Translations under genes and position numbers: made by a program
In this document: piece after piece, positions 56,171 to 64,000 of the stretch
How the letters are laid out: every line of letters begins with the position of its first letter
Position numbering within the stretch: the first letter of the stretch is position 1
The notes under the pieces: model-generated
Database searches by the model: none
What the model was told of the DNA's origin: nothing
Seen by the model: the letters and a program-made list of their open reading frames with translations, nothing else
Source of the DNA: Ceratopteris richardii
Taxonomy: Eukaryota > Streptophyta > Polypodiopsida > Polypodiales > Pteridaceae
Assembly: GCA_020310875.1 (NCBI GenBank)
Contig: CM035435.1
Location: 69,164,955-69,228,954 of the forward strand
Reading direction: 5' to 3'
DNA: 64,000 nt

Positions 56171-56325
56171 ATGTTTCAAATTATGAATGGGGTAAGCTCA
56201 TTAACCTTAGAGAAAAATTACGGTGTTTCCAAAGCTAAAGGAGACTACAATGGATAGAAATACATGAATCCTTATCCATTCATGTCAAATGAAAAGCCAA
56301 AAGACAATTCAATGCTAGATGAAGA
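56171..56325 (+). repeat. Copia-5 3' LTR fragment
   Basis: Starts near GAGGATGTTTCAAATTATGAA and matches the start of the LTR at 42783 (CCTTAGAGAAAA, CCAAAGCTAAAGGAGA, ATGAATCCTTATCCATTCATG). It is cut at 56325 by the Copia-7 LTR. The other side of the insertion was not located. Confidence 0.65.
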
Positions 56326-56552
56326 TGTTGGATTTTGAGGTCAACACAAGCACACGAATAGCACATGGAAGAAGAAGAAGCTTGGATCACAACACAACAA
56401 TGAATGAACTACCAAATGAATGTTCAAAGATAAGTAACCATTAGGTTTATAGGCATACATACAAGCAGGGGGAAAGAACTCCTAAAGAGGGAAAAAAGTG
56501 CCCCGGTGTTCCTAAGTGCATTCACATATATCACTATCAAAATATATCAACA
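56326..56552 (-). repeat. Copia-7 3' LTR
   Basis: Minus strand, starts TGTTGATATATTTTG at 56552 after the tract ACCAGGGATT and ends AAAATCCAACA at 56326; 227 bp. It is homologous to the Copia-6 LTR without the 50-bp duplication. Confidence 0.75.
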
Positions 56553-58562
56553 AATCCCTGGTATCAATGATGCGGTGAACAAGGAACTGGCACTCATGTA
56601 TAAGAAGTGCCAAGCTATGTAGAAAGAGATCAAACCACAAAAGGAAGTAAGTCCAAACCTTTGTCAAAAGCATCAAACTTCTCCCTAGTCAGAGACTTTG
56701 TGAAAAGTTATGCAATGTTATCCTGTGTGGACACATATGACAAACTCAACTCTCTAGTAGAGAAACTCTCCCTAACATAATGATTATGCACCTCAATATG
56801 ATTTTGTGAGCATGGAGCACAGGGTTCCTTGCAATGTCCAATGCACTCTGACTCTTAGTGAAGATGGCGGTGGCTGAAGATTGACCAAAAACCCAAATCA
56901 GCCAAAAGGCATCTGAGCCACAAACACTCAACAGTTAGTGTGAAAGGTACCCTATACTCAAGCTCACAGTTAGAAGTGGCCACAGTAGGCTGCTTCTTGC
57001 TCAACCAAGATATCCATGAGCTACCAATCTCGAAGAAAAAACACTTGGTGGACACATGAGTTTCATAATAACCAGCCCAGTCTGAGTCAAAATAAGCATG
57101 TAAATATGGCGGTAGTGATACCCCCTTGGGATAAAACAATCCAAATAGTTGGGCACTAATCAAGTAGCAAAGATGCACTTAACTGCCTGCCAATGCTTGA
57201 TACTTGGGCAATGCATAAACTTGCTCATCTGGGAGATAACAAACTAAATATTAGGCCAAGTTATGCATACATAAATCAAGCATCCAATAGATTGATGATA
57301 GAGAACAATAGCAAATGCATCTCCAGCATCATAAAGACTCAACCATAAACTTGTTTCCATAGGAGTGGCAATAGGTTTGCAATCTTCAAGGCCAAAACTT
57401 TACAATACTGTTCCAATATATTTTGTTTGACACAAATCTATTCCCCCATCAACTTGCGTAAATTGAATGCCCAAATAATGATGCAAATGCCCCAAATCTA
57501 ACATCTCTAAAGAGGCACACTAATCAGCCTTAAATTTGTGCTCCTCATTAGGACCAGTGAGCAGCATGTCATCAACATACACAACAATGATAAAAAGTAC
57601 ATTATTTCAAGAACGTGGTGCTTGCTACAAACCATATAATGCCTTTTTCAACTTGCATACTTTGTTTTGATCCCTTTTCTACACAAAACCAAGTGGCTGA
57701 AACACATATACTTCTTCATGTAGTAAGCAATTTAGAAATGTAATTTTAATGTCCAATTGATGTACATTCCAACCATGATGAGTTGCAAGTGCACATATGC
57801 TCCGAACGGTGGTCATTTGGTATGTGGGTGCAAAGGTCTCATTAAAACCAATGCCTCTCTCTTGAGCATAACCTTTTGCAACAAGCTTATCTTTATACCT
57901 ATCAATTGTTCCATCAAGTTTATGCTTCAGCTTATATACCCATTTAGTGCCAATGGCCTTTTTCCTAGAGGCAAATCACATAAAGACTAGTAACCATTTT
58001 CATAATAGCATCATATTTTGATTACATAGCCACCATCCAATTTTATGAATTTTGTGCTTCATCAAAATAAACATGCTCATTCTCATCACAAAGACTAGAG
58101 GTAGTCATTGCATAGTAATCTGAAAAAAATGCAATATGAGATCCAAAACATTTATGATATGATAGAGGTGCATTTAATTTTCTATCTCATAAAGTCTACA
58201 CCAACCATTTAGGCATAGATTTTGCCTCCTCTATATTAGCCCTCTCATCAACAAGTTCATCATGTAAATCTACATCAGAAATGAAATGATTTGCATCATC
58301 ATATGGAGCTTATAAAGTCAGATAAATTTGCTCATTTTGATTACACTTGACTAGCCATCGGTAAAAATAGGTAGCAAAATGTCATACACATCTTTGGAGC
58401 TAGTTGTACCTCATTAGTACATGAAATTAATGGTTGAATTACATCTTCCACAAAAAGAACATGACGACTAACCAAAATGTGTTTAGTATGTGGATGATAC
58501 AGAGGATAGCCTTTGCTTTCAAAATTGTACCCTACAAAAATACATTTCAATGTTGTACCATC
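56553..58562 (-). pseudogene. Copia-7 integrase C-terminus, RT and RNase H
   Basis: Minus-strand relative of Copia-6. From 58550 downward: 'LKCIFVGYNFESKGYPLYHP' and 'TKHILVSRHVLFVED' (integrase end); RT pieces near 58000-57600 ('GTKWVYKLKHKLDGTI' type, 'QLDIKITFLN', 'LYGL'). A deletion removes about 45 residues before 'FIIVVYVDDMLLTG' (catalytic YVDD, about 57594-57555) and 'LGIQFTQVDGGIDLCQ'. RNase H follows ('HAYFDSDWAGYYETHVSTKC', 'SSWISWLSKKQPTVATSN', 57100-56980; then a frameshift). It is interrupted at 58563 by the A3 LTR: the reading 'DGTTLKCIFVGY' stops directly at that junction. Confidence 0.8.
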
Positions 58563-59171
58563 TGTAGCTCAAGCGTAAGCACCACCTCCTTTACTTGTCA
58601 ATCCGCGGAGACGTGAGGACCGGTATGAAGACCACGAGCAAGTGAAGGCACAAGTGCGTGGGTGAAAGCACACAAACATGCACACACATACACACACACG
58701 CGCACAAAGTAAGATCAAAGAGAGGAACAATGGAAAGCTTAGATTGCAAAAGAGTTCTCTTACAAAAGTTCTATTCTCTAACAAGCTAACCCCAAAAATG
58801 AGCTCTCTAGCTCTTTTTATAGTTTTTTGACTAGTTTTGGCCCTGTCCAGACCTAGTGTCCGGCCTAGTTAAAAATTAGGTTCCAGGGCTTATTTGAGGG
58901 CTCAAACGAAGTCTAAAAATTATGAAAATTGGTACGATGGTACTTCTAATACTCCTCAAGCTCGAGGACTCCTCGGCTTGAACAAAATGGAGTTACTAAA
59001 AATAGATAATGGTATTTACAATGGTTTCTAGTGATGAAAATCACTATTTTTGTAGGGGATTCTTCTGAAATTTGACATACACTTCTTGGAGCTCCCTACT
59101 TGCTCTCTCTTCTTCTATGTCCACTTCTTTGATGTGCTTCCATGCTTTGTCCTTGACCTTGAGCTTCAACA
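58563..59171 (-). repeat. 3' LTR of A3
   Basis: Starts TGTTGAAGCTCAAGG at 59171 and ends GCTTGAGCTACA at 58563; 609 bp. The ends form an imperfect inverted repeat (AGCTCAAG/CTTGAGCT). TATA box TATAAAAAG on the minus strand at 58813-58821. A CA/GT microsatellite lies at about 58672-58706. The purine tract with eight G lies at about 59172-59185. Confidence 0.85.
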
Positions 59172-59489
59172 CTCCCCCCCCTCTCGAGTCTGTCGTCCCT
59201 GACAGACCCTTGTTGTAGTGATTGTTCCAAGTAGTGCCTTGAGAGGGAGTGTCCCTTCTGTATGAACACAAGTCGTCCGACGTTCTTCATCTATCACTGT
59301 GAGTCTTTGCAGGTTGTAGTCTCTTGGTATGTGCTTCTGCCTTGTATTCCAGCATGACTGTGTCGTTGTGAGTCTCCGTTGATGTTTTCTAGATCTTCCA
59401 AAGTTGATCTTCATAGTAGTCAAGCCAAGTACTCATAACCCATATTGAGTGATGGGTAAGTGTGTTCGTGCATGGGTTGAAAAAAGTAT

Positions 59490-59546
59490 GTGCCTTGTGC
59501 ACGGCCTTGTAATGTAGCCCTACGCATGCTTACTTGGAAAATGCAT
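59490..59546 (-). repeat. A3 hairpin repeat R2
   Basis: Minus strand ATGCATTTTCCAAG, GTAGGGCT, ACATTACAA, GGCCGTGCACAAGGCACA; a diverged copy of R1 at 60421-60480. Confidence 0.65.
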
Positions 59547-59585
59547 TGGAAGAAGTATGGTGCAAAAATTGCGGGTCTTGAGCAA

Positions 59586-59619
59586 AGTGCTCAAGGGTAT
59601 GCTGACGAAGAGGTTTCCT
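59586..59619 (-). other. 34-bp conserved block in A3
   Basis: Identical to A1 2845-2878 and A2 20246-20279. Confidence 0.75.
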
Positions 59620-59799
59620 AAACTATCATGGTTATGGTGTTTCCAGAGTAAAGATACTTACCATGGCGAAGGTTGATGGATGTTTGCCTCTTCGTGTGGT
59701 ACACTCGGCCTTTGGGATGGAACCTTGTTGATGAATGTCCATGTTGATTGTCCACTGATGAGATCTTTTGAGTGGTGGATCCCCTCTCCTCTTTTCAAA

Positions 59800-60291
59800 G
59801 CAACATTTGTCACTAACAATGTGCATTTCTGAGCTTGGGCTCATGCACGTTCACTTCCCTATATTGACACTCAGAGGAATATTGGACACGTGCCGGTTTC
59901 TAAGAGATTACCATGCTGATTGACATAGACCATTCACCAGTGCTACTGTTCCATACTGGTTCAGGAAATACTGAGAATTGAATTGCTTTATATTCCTTGG
60001 CAAGCAACATCGGATAACTACACCAAGCTGTGTTTCACATATACTCTTTAGCTCACCATATGCAGGAGTCTTCTCCTCCAGAACTACCTTTTGCAGATAT
60101 CTCCTTGGATGCTCTGGTACATGAAGTAGTTAAGCATCACGCAAGTTGCGGACCTTCAAGCTCTTCATGGTAAGATAAAATCATAGCTGTAGATGCCATG
60201 TTCATGCCAAATACTTGTCCTCTACCAGATAAGGCAGCAATAATCTCACTGCTGGCTGAGACACACTGGGAACAAGCTCTCTCCCACTTCT

Positions 60292-60294
<3 letters not shown>
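59800..60294 (-). other. A3 variable slot: captured Argonaute-like fragment
   Basis: This ~495-bp insert follows the A32 tract and ends at AAAAGAGGAGAGGGGATC, which corresponds to the sequence directly after the A-rich tract in the insert-free A2. On the minus strand, frame 60120-59905 reads 'VPEHPRRYLQKVVLEEKTPA' and then 'YGELKSICETQLGVV' (from 60060), 'IRCCLPRNIKQFNSQYF', ending at a stop at about 59910. The pattern YG-x-[LI]-K-x-[IV]-CET-x-LG-[IV]-V-x-x-CC is characteristic of the MID/PIWI boundary of plant Argonautes. A stop lies about 12 residues upstream of the similarity. The remainder of the insert is not recognised. I infer capture of a host AGO transcript fragment in sense orientation. 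Confidence 0.6.

Positions 60295-60326
<32 letters not shown>
60295..60326 (-). repeat. A32 homopolymer tract in A3 (T on plus strand)
   Basis: Thirty-two consecutive T on the plus strand, i.e. A on the element's sense strand, at the same position as the A26 tract of A1. It directly precedes the captured segment. Confidence 0.85.
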
Positions 60327-60327
<1 letters not shown>

Positions 60328-60420
60328 GGGAACAGGATATCACAAAACAAGAACACAAAAGTTAGTATCAATAGAAATGTTCAACATATGTCACTGTACT
60401 CTTGTGCATGGGATTCTCAA

Positions 60421-60480
60421 GTGTGTCTATGCACGGCCGTGTAATGTGGCCCTATATTAATGCATACTTTGGAAATGCAT
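60421..60480 (-). repeat. A3 hairpin repeat R1
   Basis: Minus strand ATGCATTTCC, then TATGCATTAA, TATAGGGCC, ACATTACAC, GGCCGTGCATAGACACAC. The GGCC and TGCA pairs can form a stem. Confidence 0.65.
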
Positions 60481-60550
60481 GACCTGAATGGTGCAAAAGA
60501 CAGGGTTGTGCAAGGAGCACATGGTTGTTGCTCGTTCGAGGCTTTCGATG

Positions 60551-63500
60551 TTATTTGTGGAGGTTGATGCCGGCCTTAGTGGAGGTATCCATTGAGTCTC
60601 GAACTGATGTAATCCTCCTTATTGGAGTCCATTTTAGAACATCATTTGGCACTGTAGAGGTCACTTCAGGCGTCTTTCTCTTTGGATGCTTTCTGAACTG
60701 TGGTATCCAGTGTGGTTGATGCTTTGGTTCGGTGGAGGCTACTTGCACTTTTGGCTTCCAAACCCATATCCTTTTTGCATGTCTTCCTACTAATGTTGAA
60801 GAGCTGATTTGATCTTCCTTTGGTCTCTGTACGTGGTTCTTACCCTTTTCTCTTTTTGGCCTCTTCGTTGAAACCTTTTGCATGTGGGAGAACAAAGGTT
60901 GTTGTGGGTGTAGGATCTTCTTAGGTACCCACATCTGTAATTGCCCTTGTTGAGCTGCAGCTAACTTCTTAGGCACCCAAACTTGTTGGATATCTTGTGA
61001 CGGAGCTTGTCTGAGCTGCTTCCTTCGTCTTCTGGCTTGGTTAGTGTGCATGGATGGGATTTGTGGGGGTAAGGCTGGTGGTTGCTCTCCTTTGCGTACC
61101 CAGATCTGCTTCATGCCCGGAACCGCTTTTTTACCGAATGGTGTCTTTCTATTTGATGTAGCAGTTGTCGTGAACGGTGGTGTTTGCTTGTGTGGTGGGC
61201 TCACTACTGTGGCTACTTGAGTCTTTGGAGAAGAAGAAAGATCCACCCGCCTTCGAACCTGGTCTTCCACGACTGACTCCTTCTGCATCATAGAGCTTTT
61301 GACACATACAACATCTTCTTTCATATGATTAGTCTTGGAAGAACTAAGAGAGTGAGTGGTGCCATGATCTAGGAGCATGCAGTTCTCTAATTCTAATGTA
61401 ATGCATTGTTCATGTACCCAAACTTGAAGAATTTGACTTCTTAGGTTTAAGTTAACTGCATGGTCATAGATCCAATCTTGACCCAAGACAAGTGGTTCTG
61501 TAAGGTTCTCATCTTGACATACTAGCGCTTTGACTTTCATTGGAACATCTTGAAGGTAGATGGGAAGTTCCACCTCGCCCAAACAAGGGGTTTCCACACC
61601 TCCATATCCTATGAGATAAGCTTCTATGGGATTGATGTTCAACCCCAAGTCTTGGCAGTAGGAAAGTTTAACTGCACTACTTGCTGCACTTGAGTCAATC
61701 AATGCTTTCACCGTCCTTGCACCCTTCCCTTGTCCTATCTCTATGGTCACAAAGGGTCTTCGGTCAATGACCTGAGAAGTCACAATGCCTGACTTTTGAC
61801 ACATATCCATGTGATATTTTGGGGCTTTTGAGTTGACATCTAGGCCTAATCGCCTTAACTTATTTTGCCTAATACGCTCTCTGGCCTCTTCCTGTGCTTC
61901 TTCTCTCACTCTTAACTCTTCTTCTTTTCGCTTCTTCGCAGTGTTGAGTCTCATTAGCATATCCTCAGTAAGAGGTTCTTGATATAGCTTGACTCTACAG
62001 CCACTAATATAGTTTGGCAAGATATCTCCTTCTAGAGTGGCCAACTGAACTGCACCACTAGTGGAAATTCTATTAATGATCATGGGTCCATAACCTCTTT
62101 TTTCCAACTTACGGGCATGTTGTTTTAGTGTGTATACCAACACTAGATCTCCCTCTTTCAATCCCTTATCCTTGATGTGTGCATCAAAGTATGCCTTTTG
62201 CCTCTTCTTTGCAGCGTAGATGCCTGCTGCCGCTCGTAGCCTCGTTTCACCCAAGCGTTCGAGATCAAAGATCCTCGAGGACAATTCATGCCCATTCCAC
62301 TCATACTCTTGTGCTACTTTTAAGGCAGGGATTAAGAAATCTAATGGTAGCACAGCGTTCTGTCCGAAGACCATCTGAAATGGGGTGGCGTTGAGTACCG
62401 TTTTGTAGGCAACTCGATAAGCCCAAACAGCATGATGAAGTTGTTTGTCCCAATCAGAGCGTTTATTATTTACCAATTTTGTCAATACGTTACAGAGGAT
62501 CTTATTGGTACTCTCGGCTTGTCCGTTGGCTTGTGGATGATAGGGGGCGGATTTCTTATGTATCACCAAGAATTCTTGGAGAAGATTTTCAATGACTTCA
62601 TTCAAGAAGTGTGTGCCTCTATCGCTCACCAACTCTATTGGTAGTCCATATCTCGTGAACACATTCTCGAATAAGAACTTAGCCGTAGTCTGAGCATCAT
62701 TCTTTGTTGTGGCTTTGACTTCTACCCACTTTGTAAGGTAATCTGTGGCTACAATGATGTACTCTGCATGGGAGTTTCTAGCTGGGGGGTTAATAGGACC
62801 TATGAAGTCTATGCCCCACTTCGAAAATGCACGTCCTCCCATCATTGGCCTCAAGGGCATCTCGTCTTTTCTCACTGGATATTGTGCACGTTGGCAAGTG
62901 TCACATTTCTTCACATAGGTATGTGCATCCATATGAAGAGTGGGCCACCAAAGTCCTGAGAATAGAATGGTTTTAATCACTCGGTCAGGGCCAAAATGTC
63001 CACCTGCAACACCACTGTGTGCAGTCTCTAAGACCCTTAAATAGTCTGATTCATGAACGCACAGTCTTAAGTAACCATCTTTACCTCTTCGGTATAGGTT
63101 TTCTCCTACTAAGGCATAGCCTTGAACCTCTTGCTCCATATTTCGTCTTCTTGCTAGACTGGCCTCTTTGGGTAATCTTCCCGATCTCATAAACTCTACC
63201 AATGGAGTACTCCAATCTGGAATTAATGATACTTGATAAAGGGTCGCATGCTCCACTGGTGGTTTCTCTCTACACATTGGACAATTCTTGATCCACTCAT
63301 GTATTTCTTTGTCCATGCTAGGCCAATACACTCCTAAACGTTTCAAATTCTGCAATGTTCGTTGTTTAGAATAGTGATTTCCTAGCAATCCCTCATGAGC
63401 TTGCTGCAACCAACTACTATGTTCATCATCCTCGACACAACAAGCTAAAACACCCTCAGTATCTTGTTTGTACATGCTTCCTGCCAATATGTGATATTTT

Positions 63501-64000
63501 TGTGATTTTACAATTTCTTCTTGTGATGTTTTCACATTCTTATTTGCAGGGCCGAAGGTTAGGACTGGTACCAACTTATTTGCCCATTTAGGAACAACTT
63601 CCAAATTGAACAGATAAGCATCAGGTAGTTCGTCAGACACTCCTTGTGGTGACTCTCCTGAAGTAATGCGAGAAAGGTGATCTGCCCAAAGGTGGGTTCT
63701 ACCTTTCCTGACAACAACTTCAAAGTCATACTCCATTAGTAAGAGGAACCATCTTACTAAGCGTCCAGTGTTGCAAGGTTTATTGACCAAATATAACAAA
63801 GCTTGATGATCAGTGAAGAACTTGAACTTGTTGGCCAATAAATAGTGTCTAAACTTCTTTACAGCATATACCATGCCTAACCCTTCTCGCTCGGTGGTGG
63901 TATAATTTCTTTCGGCTGGGTTTAGTTGTCTACTAGCATATGCTATGGGCAAATCTAAATTCCCTTCACCTGTGGGTTGTGCCAGCACACATCCTATGGC
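60551..64000 (-). CDS. A3 pol: RNase H, double zinc module, integrase, second protease-like domain, WVPK tail (5' end outside window)
   Basis: Open without a stop from the window edge to 60551, more than 1145 codons. Residues are counted from the codon at 63988. RNase H: 'TEREGLGMVYAVKKF' (32-46), D60 in TDHQAL, D103 in WADHLSR; its first Asp lies outside. First H2C2 module: H198, H205, C236, C239. Second H2C2 module: H324, H331, C362, C365. Integrase core triad: D394 (WGID), D456 (SDRG), E492, spacing DX35E. The CTD ('KEGDLVLVYTLK', 'RGYGPMII') spans 611-670 and a charged linker 683-715. The aspartic-protease-like domain reads DSSA at 765-768 (DSGA in A1 and A2) and 'LVLGQDWI' at 833-840. 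The basic tail 960-1145 holds 'QIWVRK', 'QVWVPKK', 'QMWVPKK', 'RIWVWKPK', 'HWIPQF', 'KWTPIRR'. The doubled zinc module and the domain order after integrase are unlike standard Ty3 pol. Normal roles are processing, strand transfer and RNA removal during replication; the role of the tail is unknown. Confidence 0.9.
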   Translation of the reverse strand, partial: AIGCVLAQPTGEGNLDLPIAYASRQLNPAERNYTTTEREGLGMVYAVKKFRHYLLANKFKFFTDHQALLYLVNKPCNTGRLVRWFLLLMEYDFEVVVRKGRTHLWADHLSRITSGESPQGVSDELPDAYLFNLEVVPKWANKLVPVLTFGPANKNVKTSQEEIVKSQKYHILAGSMYKQDTEGVLACCVEDDEHSSWLQQAHEGLLGNHYSKQRTLQNLKRLGVYWPSMDKEIHEWIKNCPMCREKPPVEHATLYQVSLIPDWSTPLVEFMRSGRLPKEASLARRRNMEQEVQGYALVGENLYRRGKDGYLRLCVHESDYLRVLETAHSGVAGGHFGPDRVIKTILFSGLWWPTLHMDAHTYVKKCDTCQRAQYPVRKDEMPLRPMMGGRAFSKWGIDFIGPINPPARNSHAEYIIVATDYLTKWVEVKATTKNDAQTTAKFLFENVFTRYGLPIELVSDRGTHFLNEVIENLLQEFLVIHKKSAPYHPQANGQAESTNKILCNVLTKLVNNKRSDWDKQLHHAVWAYRVAYKTVLNATPFQMVFGQNAVLPLDFLIPALKVAQEYEWNGHELSSRIFDLERLGETRLRAAAGIYAAKKRQKAYFDAHIKDKGLKEGDLVLVYTLKQHARKLEKRGYGPMIINRISTSGAVQLATLEGDILPNYISGCRVKLYQEPLTEDMLMRLNTAKKRKEEELRVREEAQEEARERIRQNKLRRLGLDVNSKAPKYHMDMCQKSGIVTSQVIDRRPFVTIEIGQGKGARTVKALIDSSAASSAVKLSYCQDLGLNINPIEAYLIGYGGVETPCLGEVELPIYLQDVPMKVKALVCQDENLTEPLVLGQDWIYDHAVNLNLRSQILQVWVHEQCITLELENCMLLDHGTTHSLSSSKTNHMKEDVVCVKSSMMQKESVVEDQVRRRVDLSSSPKTQVATVVSPPHKQTPPFTTTATSNRKTPFGKKAVPGMKQIWVRKGEQPPALPPQIPSMHTNQARRRRKQLRQAPSQDIQQVWVPKKLAAAQQGQLQMWVPKKILHPQQPLFSHMQKVSTKRPKREKGKNHVQRPKEDQISSSTLVGRHAKRIWVWKPKVQVASTEPKHQPHWIPQFRKHPKRKTPEVTSTVPNDVLKWTPIRRITSVRDSMDTSTKAGINLHK

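Larger units (their letters stand above)
59172..60550 (-). other. A3 3' noncoding module
   Basis: Same plan as in A1 and A2. Reading on the minus strand from the pol stop: R1 (60480-60421), an A32 tract (60326-60295), the variable insert (about 60294-59800), CCATGGTAAG (59666-59657), the 34-bp block (59619-59586), R2 (59546-59490), then sequence to the purine tract. Confidence 0.75.
58563..64000 (-). mobile_element. Ty3 family A copy 3 (A3), 3' part, least decayed
   Basis: Minus-strand Ty3/gypsy element running out of the window at 64000. From high to low coordinate: RNase H, double zinc-binding module, integrase, integrase CTD, post-integrase protease-like domain, WVPK tail, 3' noncoding module with captured insert, purine tract and 3' LTR. 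It has inserted into Copia-7 within the integrase C-terminal region. The open pol frame suggests a fairly recent insertion. The 5' LTR, gag, upstream protease and RT lie outside the window. Confidence 0.9.

Overview
The window looks like heterochromatic or intergenic DNA from a land plant with a large, transposon-dense genome. The reasons are nested Ty1/copia and Ty3/gypsy LTR retrotransposons of plant type, an initiator-Met tRNA primer site (TGGTATCAGAGC), AT-rich composition, a plant-type Argonaute fragment and no intact host gene. Gymnosperm, fern or other large-genome lineages all fit; the sequence does not settle which. All element labels below are mine.

Layout. 1-3968 (+): 3' end of Ty3 element A1. 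3990-4777 (-): gag relic. 5388-~8040 (+): decayed Copia-1. ~8080-13640 (+): decayed Ty3-B (gag, protease, RT, RNase H). ~13640-21448 (+): Ty3 A2, decayed and carrying an in-place inversion of its RT. 21449-23470 (+): Ty3-C gag/protease relic. 23476-33198 (-): Copia-2, split by the complete Copia-3 (24581-30070, +, TSD TGGTC) and by a 5'-truncated copia tail (30759-31866, -). 33199-34560 (-): Ty3-D RT/RNase H relic. 34.6-42.8 kb: no recognisable genes, but short repeats, a SINE-like sequence and a ~260-bp inverted repeat pair. 42783-56325 (+): Copia-5, interrupted by Copia-6 (45554-~55230, -), itself interrupted by the young full-length Copia-4 (46646-53117, +, TSD GTTTA). 56326-58562 (-): Copia-7. 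58563-64000 (-): 3' part of Ty3 A3, inserted in Copia-7, with a long open pol frame that runs off the window.

The most unusual content is the Ty3 'A' family (A1, A2, A3). Its pol has two successive H2C2 zinc-binding modules before the integrase core. Behind the integrase it carries an aspartic-protease-like domain (DSGA ... LGQDW), although A2 also keeps remains of the usual protease upstream of RT. The polyprotein ends in a basic tail with repeated W-[VI]-P-K motifs. Between pol and the 3' LTR lies a 1.0-1.6 kb noncoding module with two copies of a ~60-bp hairpin repeat, an A-rich tract, a conserved CCATGGTAAG splice-donor-like site and a 34-bp block identical in all three copies. A variable slot follows the A-tract. 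It is empty in A2, holds an unidentified ~170-codon coding-like segment in A1, and in A3 holds a segment matching the MID/PIWI junction of plant Argonaute. I read this as gene-fragment capture by a retrotransposon family.

I saw no tRNA, rRNA, CRISPR or complete host gene. Boundaries of decayed elements are approximate unless LTR ends or target duplications are quoted.
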